Notes: a model not told the origin generated them from the sequence alone. A DNA stretch of 64,000 bases from Aquanectria penicillioides (GCA_003415625.1 PYIU01000002.1:2976001-3040000), one strand, 5' to 3'. Counted from the first letter of the stretch, positions 21,090 through 33,030 are shown. Program-made: numbers and translations.

Positions 21090-22285
21090 CTACTCATTAT
21101 AGTGGTAGACCTACGTGTGTATTAGCAGCGGAACCAAGGGTGATGGTTTTGGCAACATAAGAGTGAGGGACTACTAACCTTGTAGTTTGGCAGGCCGTAT
21201 GGTTGCCATCCTAACCGCTTCGACATCTTGGCGAATCCTTCGGTTTCGATGAGGTGGTAAAATGCGAAGGGCGGGAACATGGCACCATCGCGGTGAACAT
21301 CGGCCTTGACAAGCAGGGCCGTCCCGCCAACACCATCAAGGGGGATTGACATTTTCGGGTCGCCCCCGTCAGATGCCAAGTAGGCCATCAAGGTGCGATA
21401 TGTCGCCATCTCGGCATAACCCTCGAGCAGGATATCGTCAGGGCCCATCTTGGCAGCCATGTTTAATGCGGTTTCGCTGTCCTGCCAGCTGTTGTAGTCG
21501 TAGGGTCGCTCTGACATTTTCTTGTGTTCCTCGTCATAGAACCTCTGGAAGCAGTTGGGCACAATAAGGGGCTTATCATGCTCAGCAAGATCTTGGATCA
21601 GGGACGGTGGTGTTTCAACGATATCTGCATCGAGCCACAAAACCCAAGAGGTATCGGGGCCCAGAGTGGTGAAGAGCAACGAGTTGCGAGCCTTGGCCAT
21701 GACCTCGCGTCGCGCCTTTTGGTTCTTCATCTTGTGTCGTTCGCTCTCGTCCTGAGACTGAATTGCTGGTTCGAAATCTTGGCGCAAGATGATGATACTC
21801 TTGAATCGATTCTTCTCTGGGCCGTGCTTCTGAGTCTTGTGTATTTGCTCCTGCAGTTCCGTCGTGGCCTGGTTGCCTTCCTTGGTCTTAGGGAGGATGA
21901 ACCCTAGGGTGATGAGCTCGTGAGGATAGTTCAACTTCAAGAGGTTGTCCCAGTACTGCTGATAGAAGCGGGTCATCGGGGACAGGATCAGGACGTTCTC
22001 GCGATTCTCGATTGGCGATGTGGTGATGGTAACATTGTTCAGGTTATAGTGCATCACCGGAGGGGGCTTGAGTTGAATGCCTGACCGCGAGCTGGGCTTT
22101 CGGTAGGGCGACGTCGGCGGGGAGAGGTGGTGCTCAGCTGTGACAGCATCGAGTCGACGTGAGGTGACGGACGAGCCCGAGGGGGAGACGAGGAAGATGA
22201 TAATGAAGATGCAGAGAAGAGCGCCGAGAGCGAGGGTCAAGGGATTCGCCTTCTTAAGACGGACTGACCCCATGGGTCGAGCCAT
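21090..22285 (-). CDS. mnn9: Mannan polymerase subunit Mnn9 (Anp1/Van1/Mnn9 family)
   Basis: Exons 22285-21179 and 21110-21090 (68-nt intron, last exon codes only VYHYNE) give 375 aa. It is a type II Golgi protein: a basic start (MARPMGSVRLKKANP) precedes one membrane anchor (TLALGALLCIFIIIFLVSP). The catalytic region begins ENVLILSPMTRFYQQYWDNL and has the DxD-type motif in WVLWLDADIVETP. Further family blocks are NQKARREVMAKARNSLLF and DDILLEGYAEMATYRTLMAY. Mnn9 belongs to the M-Pol complexes that extend the alpha-1,6-mannose backbone of N-glycans. The ENVLILSP and SQDESERHKMKNQKARR blocks favour Mnn9 over the paralogues Anp1 and Van1. The gene diverges from the ALY/Yra1 gene. Confidence 0.88.
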
Positions 22286-23305
22286 GGGTGCCGTCGGGGT
22301 CGGGTATCACGGGGAAAAGGCGAGTCAAGTCGAGGCGATCGACGGCCAACAATGACAGCGACTACCTGGAGTCGAACGGTGGCATCAAGTTGGATCGAAG
22401 GAGTGAGGAGCAAGAAGCGAAGCGCAGGCGCAACCGCAAGGGGATTGCGGGTCCCGGTGTCAGGGCTGGTGGGGAAGAGTAGAAAAGGTCTAATAAAAAA
22501 GGAGAGAGGTGTGGTCGCGATGGACACACGGAAGAGAGACAATATGAGAGAACACGACGGGATGGATTACCTGTCTAGGGCACCGGGCTGCCAGACAACC
22601 AAGAAGGGATGGAGGCACATTCGCCTCGAGGAGGACAGCTTAGAGTTGAATTGAGTCACCAGAAGTGGTTTAGCGCGGCCAGTCTTGCGGATAAATACCG
22701 GGCCGTATCACCACGGCGCGCTCGAGTCAATCACCACGGTGGAGGAATACGATGAAGAAAGGGGGGGGGTCAGGGTCAAACAACTGGTGTTCGGAGTACA
22801 CGGGTGAGCTGAGCCTGCAATAATACGAGCTGCAGGCCGTCAGATGTGTCCTGCTGCTGCTCAACAGCTTCGCCACAGCACGAGCTCTCGTCTAGTTCCC
22901 ATCTCGATATCGCAATGAAAACGAGGGCGTCCTTCCTAGCGCTCCAAGCAAGGATTACCTGTCGTTGGTTGCAGCTGTTACGGGCCTTTAGGGAGGGATG
23001 CCGGAAACGCCCCCACTTCCCCACCGATTTGTTCGTTGTTGTTCGAAGAAGAGCTGCTAGAACTGTGGCTTGATATCGAATTGTGGCTGGTGCGATAATC
23101 GGTACGTACTCTGCACCGCCTAGCAATCTGCCAAAACGCCAGCCGCCTAACCCAACCGCGTCCCGTTGTCGGTCATAGCGACGAAGCCTTCTTTTTACCA
23201 AAGTTGGATAGCTTGCCGCATTCACCTCGCCTCACCTCGACCCCAATCTCTACGCCTGGCACACATACCAGAGTTGGAGATTTCCTCTTGACCATAATCG
23301 CCGTC
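22286..23305. promoter_or_regulatory. Divergent promoter region (Mnn9 / ALY)
   Basis: A 1.0-kb spacer between divergent genes. A run of nine G lies at about 22761-22769. No other gene is supported. Confidence 0.4.
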
Positions 23306-24826
23306 ATGGCTGACAAAATGGACCGCGGTCTTGACGAGATCATCGCCGACAATGTATGTCTGCTTACGTCTTGAGCCATCCATCCTGCGTCCCGTTTCCA
23401 GCTCGACTGACTTTTCTCTCCAGCGCGGCAACAATGGATCTCGCAACCGTCGCGGCGGTGGTCGCCGACGTGAGCCTCGCCAGGATTTCCCTCGCGACGG
23501 TGTAAGAAAGGTCAGTATCTTTGTACACACTCCAGATCCTACTCCCACGGCAACCATGTTGACATAGCTGGCCAAGGTTGATCTATCCTCCCTCCCACCC
23601 GTCCTCTGATGATGCCTACTCGACTTCCTCAGCCATCTTCGCATTTTATCGATCGATGCCCGGAGCTGTTTTGGCGATTAAGACGGCTTTACCCTCAGAA
23701 ATGCATTGCTGACCAGAGCATCCCTTCCTCCCACAGTCCTTCCGAGATGAATCTCGAAACCTCGATAGGTCAGTCGCTATCCACTCTCCGCCTGCAGCTT
23801 TCCCCTAATTTTACATAGTGAATGGGTTCATGACCGATACGAGGAGCACAGTAATACTCCTTACCGCCCTTGCTAATTCTGACGAGTCTCACCTATTTTC
23901 AGACTCTCGCCGAGGCCCAGCCCCACGACGCCGTCGCGAGTCGCCCGACCAGTATGTTGGATCACTCGTCTAAACAACAATATATGCTAACGCACGCTTT
24001 AGAGACCCGAAGGGCACAAAGCTACGCGTGGAAAACATCCACTACGATCTCACCGAGGACGATCTCGACGTAAGTCTCGGCCAAACATATTAATGCAGCT
24101 TCGTTGCTCATTTCAATTCAGGAGCTGTTCAAGCGGATCGGCCCAGTCGTTCGACTTCAGTTGCGTTACGACCGTGCCGGACGGTCTGAAGGCACTGCTT
24201 ATGTGACCTACGAGCTGAAGGAAGACGCCCAGGAGGCTGTTCGACAGTTCGACGGTGCTAATGCTAATGGTGGGACTTTTAACATGCCCAATCATCCTTC
24301 TGGTTACGTTACTAAGCAGTACGCAGGACAACCCATCCGATTGACCCTACTGCCAAGTGGTCCTGCGCGAAACCCCTTTGACACAGCTGTCATGCCAGGT
24401 CGACCATTGGCGGAGCGAATCTCCGCTCCCGGCAACAGAGCTCGGTCCTTGTCTCCTCGACGCAACATCGAAGATGAAGATGCAGCTCGCAAGGGTATTG
24501 ATAGATATATCCCTGGTCAGGGTGGCGGCAGTCGGTCAAGAAGCCCCATGCCTCGTAGACGTGGCGGCGGCGGCGGTGGCGGCGGCGGCCGTCGCCCCGG
24601 GGCCCGCCGAGAAAACCGAGACGGAGGAAGAGACCAGGAGGGCGGCCGTGGCGCGCGTGGAAACCCTCGTACCAAGAAGACACAGGAAGAGCTTGATGCG
24701 GAGATGGAGGATTATTTTACCAGCAACAACGCTGCTGCTGTTGCTACTGAGAGTGCTGAAGCATCCATGGGAGCAGCTCCAGCTCAGGCTCCAGTGGCCG
24801 TGGATGACATTGACATGATTGAATAG
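23306..24826 (+). CDS. ALY/REF-type mRNA export adaptor (Yra1/Mlo3 homologue)
   Basis: Eight exons: 23306-23353, 23424-23510, 23737-23768, 23819-23850, 23903-23951, 24003-24069, 24122-24269, 24327-24826; 963 nt, 320 aa. The protein couples transcription and splicing to mRNA export through the Mex67 receptor. It starts MADKMDRGLDEIIADN, the UAP56-binding-type N-terminus, followed by an Arg/Gly-rich segment. One RRM follows (TKLRVENIHYDLTEDDLD ... RSEGTAYVTYE ... QPIRLTLL), then an RGG-rich region and the C-terminal KKTQEELDAEMEDYF box typical of the family. Two consecutive 32-nt micro-exons are needed to keep phase. Intron 2 is 226 nt while the other six are 50-70 nt. Intron 7 (57 nt) is in frame and stop-free. 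Confidence 0.9.
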
Positions 24827-25093
24827 GTGTCTTGTCCAACATCGACTATGTATATCACTAAAATGCTAGGCGCAAAGAATCCGACCAAATCTCGGCTTTC
24901 GGGTTTTGGCACAATCCTCCTTTACTCCTCAGTTTCTTCTTGATTTTTGTGCTGAGTCTTTTCTCGCCCGTGAATGCAGATATAAGCCCTTAGTTTTCTC
25001 TATTTGATCAACCGCGTCGGTTTCTTGTCCAAGAATAAGACAACTGGCCCTATCTTTCCGTTAGCTATTGTATCTATGCTGAAAATGATATCA
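24827..25093. other. Convergent intergenic region (ALY / acidic protein)
   Basis: A short AT-rich spacer between two genes ending toward each other. Nothing else is visible. Confidence 0.5.
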
Positions 25094-25843
25094 TCATCGT
25101 ACCCCTGCTAGGGACAAATTACGACCAGTCACAAGCCCGCTGAACTGGACGTCGAGGTTCAAACTCATATTCAGCCTCAAGCTGTTCCCTCTGGATATTC
25201 CGCGAGCTTGTTGGGCCGGCGCATTGGATGTTTGGAACTGTTGGTGTGTGGTATGTTGTCGGGTTGTAGTAGATCCTCGGGCTACTGAGACGTTGCGCGA
25301 TGTTCCTTGGGTTTGCTGTTGAGCAACAACCCACTGAGTTGATTCCATCCGAGTCTGCACATAAGTGCATTGCGGCTGTGGCGTATTTGCGACGCGATGA
25401 TGTGCTGCGGGTGGCTGTGCCTGTCGTGAAATCCTGGAAAGTCTGGTTCCAGCAGGCGCTTTAGCGATTGTCCCTTGCATTATTTCTTCGGGTTCGTCTG
25501 GATCTGACAGATGTATGCTCTTTATATCTTCGTCGTCATCATTTTCATCTTCATCACTCTCTTCCTCTGGCAGTTCAATGCTCTCAACTTCGTCTTCCTC
25601 GGTCGTATCTACACCATCACTGTCGTCCTCGTCTGATGAATAGATAGTCTGTCTTCCATCTCGGCTCGTTTTGCGAGTATCTTTGGGTTGAACAATCTCA
25701 GTCGGTCTTATGATCTTTGGATTCTTAAGCTCATCTCCGGGTTGCCTCAGGACATTCTTAGACCGCTCGCCGTGCGCAGCAGATTCCTGGACTTTTGCTG
25801 CGGATCCTGACGGTGGCGATGTTGTGGCTTGTTCGGACGCCAT
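25094..25843 (-). CDS. Acidic low-complexity protein of unknown function
   Basis: Intronless frame of 249 aa starting MASEQATTSPPSG. An acidic core at about 70-120 (SSDEDDSDGVDTTEEDEVES, EEESDEDENDDDEDIKS) is followed by a Gln/Thr-rich segment. The C-terminal stretch NSLRLNMSLNLDVQFSGLV has alternating hydrophobic residues. Similar C-terminal Leu/Asn patterns occur in uncharacterised filamentous-fungal proteins, but I cannot assign a family. Codon use and the long acidic run support real coding. It converges with the ALY gene. Confidence 0.65.
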   Translation of the reverse strand: MASEQATTSPPSGSAAKVQESAAHGERSKNVLRQPGDELKNPKIIRPTEIVQPKDTRKTSRDGRQTIYSSDEDDSDGVDTTEEDEVESIELPEEESDEDENDDDEDIKSIHLSDPDEPEEIMQGTIAKAPAGTRLSRISRQAQPPAAHHRVANTPQPQCTYVQTRMESTQWVVAQQQTQGTSRNVSVARGSTTTRQHTTHQQFQTSNAPAQQARGISRGNSLRLNMSLNLDVQFSGLVTGRNLSLAGVR

Positions 25844-26627
25844 ATGTGAATGGATCACCGGAATTTGGACAGTCGAGAATTATGTAGTTGAAGATAGTGC
25901 GCTAAACACCGCAATAACTAAGAATATATTATGTTGAAGGAAGGCTTAAGGGGATGCCCTTGCTAGAGTTGGAGGACTATAATACAATAGTGCCTGCAAT
26001 CGTCATCATGGAGTGCTGCTGTAAAGCAATCGGGCGATCGAACATCCCCGCGATAGCCAAATCTGGTTTTTGTGGTCACCCACTCCCCAGACCCCGGCCG
26101 AGTGACGTCGCCGAGTATAACAATGGGGACTGAGAACATCACCGGTGCACTTGGCGGAATCTCAGCAATCATTCACACCCTTTGCAACGAGATAAGTTGT
26201 GGTTTTGTGAGTTGTTGATGGGGTGCCTCAAAGAAAGGTACACAACACACATCATGGCTGGGAAGAAACTAAGACGCGATCAAATAACAACTGGGGGACA
26301 CCAGAAGTAGAAAAATTACATGCACACTGAATGAAGACAGATGATTTGCAAACAAGCTCTCCCAATAATGGATTGCGCAAACTGAATCGACGACCCGGCC
26401 TCAGTTGTAACGAAACAATGTATGACGTAGTAAGTAGGTTGGTGATCATCGACCCTTTTTTTGCGCAGAGTTGACAACGAAAAGAGACCTCGCCGTGCAC
26501 ATTAGGGGAAAGAACCGACTATATAGTATAAATAATATATATATATATTCATAAATAAGTAAGTTAGTAAAAAAAAGGGAGACTGTCAATTTGGTCTAGA
26601 ACCGACGAACCCCGGCAAAAATGAACT
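25844..26627. other. AT-rich intergenic region with TA repeat
   Basis: Upstream region of the acidic protein gene. It becomes AT-rich toward 26520-26580, with an (AT)n stretch at about 26531-26550. The downstream flank of the tRNA gene lies at its right end. No gene is visible. Confidence 0.5.
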
Positions 26628-26729
26628 TGATGAGACTGGGACTCGAACCCAGGAGGATTGCTCCATCAGGAATCTTAGGTTGTTAAGGTGACCTTAACCT
26701 GACGCCATAACCAACTCGGCCATCTCACC
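26628..26729 (-). tRNA. tRNA-Leu (anticodon AAG) with intron
   Basis: Acceptor arms GGTGAGA (26729-26723) and TCTCATC plus discriminator A (to 26628) pair with one G-T wobble. The A box TGGCCGAGTTGG, a long leucine-type variable arm and the T-arm GGGTTCGAGTCCC are present. The anticodon stem TCAGG/CCTGA encloses loop TTAAGG.T, giving anticodon AAG. It is split by an intron of about 20 nt (roughly 26690-26671) placed one base after the anticodon. The intron contains CCTTAAC, complementary to the anticodon-loop sequence GTTAAGG, as in canonical nuclear tRNA introns. Confidence 0.93.
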
Positions 26730-27099
26730 AGATGGTTGCTTGTCGGTGCAGTCCAGAATTTTAGACTATACATCTCTGAGAATTCACATCACAAAATAAC
26801 TCTACGACAAATACCTTTGTGCACATTCTACTAAAGACAAAATATCACAATACTAGTTGCAATGGCCACCTTTCGATGAAAATGACCTGCAACAGGATGA
26901 CATTACACAAAAGAAACTCCAATATATAAAACCTTCTTCGTATTGATCAATTCTGAAGATTAGGGTATGACTTCTAGTGTACACTCAATCCATTTTTAGG
27001 AGGGTATCGTACATGATTTTTTATACTACACCTACACCCCCAAAGCCACCACATTGAGGCCTCCAAGGCCATCTAAGACATGTAGTCAATTTATTGAGC
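26730..27099. other. Spacer between tRNA-Leu and the mitochondrial protein gene
   Basis: AT-rich spacer holding the upstream flank of the tRNA gene and the 3' UTR of the next gene. Nothing else is seen. Confidence 0.5.
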
Positions 27100-28651
27100 T
27101 CATACCATCTCGCTAACGAAAATTCGCGAGTGTGGAACGTTAAGCCTCCAGTCATTGTTGAACCCTGGCGTTGTTTCGGTAGCAGCATCCGATGACGTAA
27201 CAAAGATGCCCTCGTTTGAAAGCGCGCCAAAATGATTCTCCAGGACTACGAAGCCATCCCCGATGGGCTCCTCTATTTCAGCATGATTAGTACCAGCCGT
27301 TCCAAAAACCATGCCGGAGATTGGCCCTGATGCTGGGTTGATGGATGTCTCAGTGGAGGCAAAGAATTGAATCTTGGACCCAACGGGAACGAAGTTTCCG
27401 CCATCCATTGCCTGGATAAATCTTTGCATTTCTTCCTCCTCTGATAGGGAGAAATGGGTTCTCTGGGGGTCCAGGGATAGCAGACCCTTCTTTACACCCC
27501 AACCACCACCACCGCTTACTATAGTTGATAATTAACAAAGCCATACTCACATAATATCAAAGAATGGCATATACATACAAATCTGATAGAGTCGGCCACC
27601 TTGCCCGTAGAGTTCCTGAAGACGACCGGAAGTCGATGATACCAGTTCGGTAGCGGAGTGGTTCTGTTCGAAAGTCGCTGTAGGATCAGGGTCATTGCTG
27701 TTAGACGAGCTGACACCGGTCTGTGAATATAATGGGGGTGTGATCATGGCCCAAACACCCATGGAAGTCTGCACGAGGTAGGACTTTTGCTTATGGAGTT
27801 CGTCCACAGCAGGTTCGAGTTCATTAGATGCCGGAGTGGACTCGTTGTCCACATCTATTCGCCGCACGATATTGCCAAAGCTTTCCGTAACCACTCGTGG
27901 ACGTGTAAGGGGAACTAAGGGTGCCCAGATACCAAGATCTTTGACAGAGCGTAGCTGCTCTCTCAGTGGGGCATTGATTTGCTGCCAGTGTTTTTCATTT
28001 CTCTCGACAAGACGAGGCGCATCTTGTTTGAGATCGAATCGCTTTGCAAGAAGAGTAGAGGTACGGTGATTCAGAAAAGTAGTGTTGGCTAGGGGGATGG
28101 TGAGGCGAGGATTACCCAGGTTAACAGTGAGAGCGGCAACCTTGTCGTTGTCTTCAACTGCCTTTGGAGGGGTCGGTGTCCATAATTCGGGTAAAATATA
28201 ATCGAGGCTCCCTCGTAATACAGACAACCCTTGGATAGGCTTGTTTCTGGGAACTGGCGGAGCAACATGGTCAACAACGGCACTGAGCACGTGAAACTCA
28301 TCGAGCTTTTCAGATCCGGAGATGAAATTGACGAAATCTTTCAAGAATGCCTCTTCCTCCAACCATTTTGCATATTGCGGTGTCGCAAGGATGACAGCCG
28401 CGTTATGGCGGTTGGGATTGGTCAGCTCAACCTGCTGCCGGATCCCGTGAAGAAGACTTGATAGATCCTGCGAGTTGTCAGTAGGCTGTGGGGAAAGAAC
28501 CTTCCGGACTACAAGGTACCTTTTTTTCAGCGCCTAAATCGACAGAGAAACAGACGGCACTATTTCCTGTTGAATACGCTCTGCGAGAGGTGGCAGCGAT
28601 GTTGCACCAAGACGGGCTCCTCGGAGCTCGCCACGCCAAGCGAAATGCCAT
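27100..28651 (-). CDS. Conserved fungal protein with mitochondrial targeting, function unknown
   Basis: Exons 28651-28520, 28467-27579 and 27518-27100 total 1440 nt (479 aa) with a clean frame. The N-terminus MAFRLAWRAPRSPSWCNIAA, then TSRRAYST, is an Arg/Ser-rich presequence with an RRAYS-like cleavage site, so matrix import is likely. The mature part has ILATPQYAKWLEEEAFLKDF, a central domain with IQGLSVLRGSLDYILPELW, and a glycine-rich LSGGGGWGVKKGLLSLDP block created exactly at the second splice junction. The C-terminal third contains IQFFAS and a compact Gly/Ala-rich region. I cannot name the family. It shares a divergent promoter with valyl-tRNA synthetase. Confidence 0.8.
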
Positions 28652-29179
28652 CACGACGAATTCATATGACCCCGTAAAAGAAGAATACGCGGAGAGGGAT
28701 GGGTTGGTTTTACTATTGGATGCCTGAGGGTAGTGAAACAAAGCCAACCCAGCGCCGAATATGAATGAATACCTCGAAAATGAAAAGTTGCCCTTGGAGT
28801 TGGTCTGGGCCGTTCTCTTAAAAACATGGCCATTTTCGGCTTTGGCTTCTTTACTGTGGCTGAAGCTGCCCCCCCCTTCCTCCCCGGACCTTGCACCGCC
28901 ACACTCCCGCCGCCTTGCCCCTCCCCTCATCCCACCATGCACATTCGATGTCAAGGCCAGTGACTCAAATTTTGTGGGCGACTTGCATCCGGTATCAAGG
29001 CTCGTCGCTGAGTCACTTTTGGTAGTTTTAAAGCCAATTTCCCCCATAGACTGAGCCTGAAGCCCCATCATTTTGGGCTTCACCAAGTCATCTCCGGCAC
29101 GACGTTTCGACTCGCGGTTCGAGCACTCCGGGTGCGTTCAGTTTCCCCAAGACGACCTCTAACGACCACGCGAGTTACC
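28652..29179. promoter_or_regulatory. Divergent promoter region (mitochondrial protein / ValRS)
   Basis: A 528-bp spacer between two divergent start codons; both promoters should lie here. Specific elements are not identified. Confidence 0.4.
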
Positions 29180-32100
29180 ATGGCGACCAACACCGGTCGA
29201 GGAAACCCAAGTAAGAATTGAGAGGCACATATGTTAGAGAATCTGGATTGCTGACCACTGCGCTGCTCAGTTGGGGCCACTGACGGCCATGAGGAGGCTA
29301 CCAGCGCTGCCCCGGCTGTTGCTGCTGCTGCTTCCAACGCTGCCCCCGCCGACGCCAGCGGTGCGCCCAAGGTGAAGACTGCCAAGGAGTGTATGTTTTC
29401 CCCGTGCTGCTGCGATCAAGCGCTTCTCCCAGTCCATTTCAGCCCTACTAACAACCGTGGACAGTGGAGAAAGAGCGAAAGAAGGCCGAGAAACAGGCCA
29501 AGTTCGATGCGAAGAAGGCAAAGGCTGCCCAGAGCGCCCCCAAGCCCGCCAAGGAGAAGAAGGTCAAGGAGAAGAAGGCCGAGGAGGAGCCCCTGCCCGA
29601 ATACGTCGAGGATACACCCGAAGGCGAGAAGAAGCGCATCCGATCGTTCGAAGACCCTCATTTCAAGGCCTACAACCCCATTGCCGTCGAGTCGGCATGG
29701 TACAGCTGGTGGGAGAAGGAGGGTTTCTTCAAGCCTGAGTTCAAGCCCGACGGCAATGTCAAGGATGAGGGCAGCTTTGTCATTGTCCACCCTCCTCCCA
29801 ACGTCACCGGTGCCCTGCACATGGGCCACGCCCTGGGAGACTCGCTTCAGGATCTCATGGTCCGATGGAACCGAATGCAGGGCAAGACTACTCTGTGGCT
29901 CCCTGGCTGTGATCACGCCGGTATTTCTACCCAGAGCGTCGTCGAGAACATGCTGTGGAGGCGCGAGGGCAAGACTAGGCACGATCTTGGCCGAGAAAAG
30001 TTCATCCAGACCATTTGGGACTGGAAGGATGAGTACCACAAGCGCATCAACAAGGCCCTGACCAGCCTAGGAGGATCGTTCGACTGGAGCCGCGAGGGTA
30101 GGTTTCGTTGCCTTTCAAATCCAACCTCGTCACTAACATGCTACAGCTTTCACCATGGACGCTAACCTCACTGCTGCCGTCACCGAGACCTGGGTTCAGC
30201 TGCACGAGGAGGGCATCATCTACCGAGCCAACCGTCTCGTCAACTGGTGCACTAAGCTCAACACTGCTCTCTCCAACCTCGAGGTGAACAATAAGGAGCT
30301 TGAAGGTCGCACTCTCCTCGATGTTCCCGGTTACGATAAGAAGATTGAGTTTGGCGTCATCGTTCACTTCAAGTACCCTATCGAGGGTTCCGAGGAGACC
30401 ATCGAGGTCGCCACCACCCGTATCGAGACTATGCTCGGTGACACTGGTATTGCTGTTCACCCCAAGGACGACCGATACAAGCACCTCATTGGCAAGACTG
30501 CCATCCACCCCTTCATCGAGGGCCGAAAACTTCCCATCATTTCTGACGAGTACGTCGAGATGGAATTCGGAACTGGTGCTGTCAAGCTTACCCCGGCCCA
30601 CGACCCCAACGATTTCACCCTTGGACAGAAGCACGACCTCGAGTTCATAAACATTCTCACTGACGATGGTTTGATGAACGAGAACGCTGGCCCCTACAAT
30701 GGCATGAAGCGATTTGATGTCCGATACAAGATTCAGGATGATCTCAAGGCCAAGGGTCTGTACGTCGACAAGAAGGACAACGCCATGAAGGTTCCTCTGT
30801 GCGAGAAGTCCAAGGATATCATTGAGCCTATCATGAAGCCTCAGTGGTGGGTCCGAATGAAGGAGCTCGCCGAGCCTGCTCTGGAGGCCGTCAAGGACGG
30901 CAGGATCAAGATCCGACCCGAAACCGCCGAGAAGAGCTACTACCGCTGGCTTGAGGATATCAACGACTGGTGTATCAGCCGACAGCTGTGGTGGGACACC
31001 AGTGCCCTGTCTATTTCGCCAAGATTGAGGGAGGTCCTGGAGATATCCCCGAGGACAAGCTCTGGTTCGCTGGTCGCACCGAACAGGAGGCTGAGGAGAA
31101 GGCCAAGGCCGCTCTCCCTGGCAAGACCTTCACCCTTCAGCGTGACGAGGATGTCCTGGATAGTAAGTTTTTGTAAAGTTTCCCAACTATCACCGAAGCT
31201 AACCACGCTCGTAGCTTGGTTCTCCTCTGGTCTCTGGCCTTTCAGCACTCTGGGGTGGCCCAACAAGACTCATGATCTGGAGACCCTGTACCCTACCTCG
31301 GTCCTGGAAACTGGCTGGGATATTCTCTTCTTCTGGATCGCTCGAATGATAATGCTGGGATTGAAGATGACTGGAGAGATCCCGTTCAAGGAGGTTTACT
31401 GCCACAGCCTTGTCCGTGACTCTGAGGGCCGAAAGATGAGCAAGAGTCTGGGCAACGTTGTTGACCCCTTGGACGTCATCACTGGCATCAAGCTGGACAC
31501 TCTTCACGAGAAGCTGCACCTTGGAAACCTGCCACCCAACGAGATCCAGAAGGCTACCAAGTATCAGAAGACTGCCTTTCCTGACGGAATCCCCCAGTGT
31601 GGTGCCGATGCTCTACGTTTCACAATGATCAATGCCACCACTGGCGGTGGAGATATCAACTTGGATGTCAAGATGTGAGTTCATCTTTTGCGCCAACTAC
31701 CTGTCCATCTTCTAACCCGAAACAGCATTCACGGATACCGCAAGTTCTGTAACAAGATTGTACGTTGAAACTCCATTGCCTGTCTCCCTTTTCGTCAGCT
31801 AACCAACGTATAGTTCCAAGCTACCAAGTACGTGCTAGGAAGCCTTCCTCAGGACTTCGTCCCTGCGAAGTCCGGCGTTGTCCGTGGCAAGACTCTGGCC
31901 GAGCGATGGATCCTCCACAAGATGAACAGCGCTATCCGTGATATCAACACTGCTCTTGAGGAACGCGAGTTCTCCAAGTCCACTCTCATCGTCTACCGCT
32001 ACTGGTACAACGAGCTTTGCGATGTCTACATCGAGAACTCCAAGGCCATTATCCGTGACGGCACTGAGGAGGAGCGCCAGTCCGCCATCCAGACCCTGTA

Positions 32101-32806
32101 CACCGCCCTGGAGGCTGCTCTCACCTTGATCCACCCCTTCATGCCCTTCATCACCGAGGAGATGTGGCAGAGGATGCCCCGACGACCTGAGGATGACACC
32201 AAGTCTATCATGGTCGCCAAATACCCCACTTACCAAGCCGAGCTAGACGACCCCGAGTCTGAGGCTGCTTACGAGCTTGTTCTTGGCTGTGTCAAGGCTA
32301 GCCGATCTTTGATGGCTGAGTACTCTCTCAAGGATGAGGCCAATGGTGAGTGTTGACCTCGACATTCTGCGTATTTGCATGTTGCTAACCCCCTTCCAGT
32401 TATCATCCAAGCTCTCACCGAGACCTCTTTGGCCACTGTCCAGGAGCAGGTCAGCTCAATCAAGTCTCTCAGTGGCAAAGGCATCAAGGACATTGAGGTC
32501 CTGGGCCCCGACGCTGCCCGCCCCGCTGGCTGCGTCGCCTACCCCGTCTCTGTCGACGCTTCCGTGTTCCTGCACGTCAAGGGCCGTGTTGATCTTGATG
32601 CTGAGATCGCCAAGGCTCAGAAGAAGCTTGACAAGGTCAAGTCCACCGTTCAGAAGCAGGAGAAGACCCTCAACGACCCGAGCTATATCGAGAAGGTTTC
32701 CGCCGCCGTCCGCGAGGCCGACCAGAAGAAGCTGGCGGATGCCAAGCAGGAGCTCCAGAGCTTCGAGGAGACTATTAAGCAGTTTGAGCAACTCAAACTA
32801 GAGTAG
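29180..32806 (+). CDS. Valyl-tRNA synthetase (one apparent frameshift)
   Basis: Class I synthetase charging tRNA-Val, probably in cytosol and mitochondria as in other fungi. Exons: 29180-29210, 29271-29390, 29465-30097, 30147-31162, 31215-31674, 31726-31759, 31814-32345, 32400-32806. The HIGH motif is HMGH in [19 protein letters not shown] is in [10 protein letters not shown], and editing-domain sequence ([14 protein letters not shown]) lies between. A C-terminal coiled coil ([20 protein letters not shown]) is typical of ValRS. At GGG 30993-30995 one base is missing: LWW should continue [14 protein letters not shown]. With one extra base the exons sum to 3234 nt, 1077 aa. No alternative splice explains the break. 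Confidence 0.95.
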
Positions 32807-33030
32807 ACTACATAGATAGTGTTACATGTGCGGTCAGGGGAGACAGATGTATAGGTCATACTCGTACAGAGCGGAGGAACTAAAAAAAAAACAAAGAGAT
32901 GGTTATGAATTGAAAAGAAAAAAAATTTCAGTCCACGGTACTAGATTTCAAACAATTGTTTGGAAGATTGATTCAATGTGCTTTGTCCATTCTTTTGTTG
33001 CATCATCTATCCGTACATGTTGATCTATAA

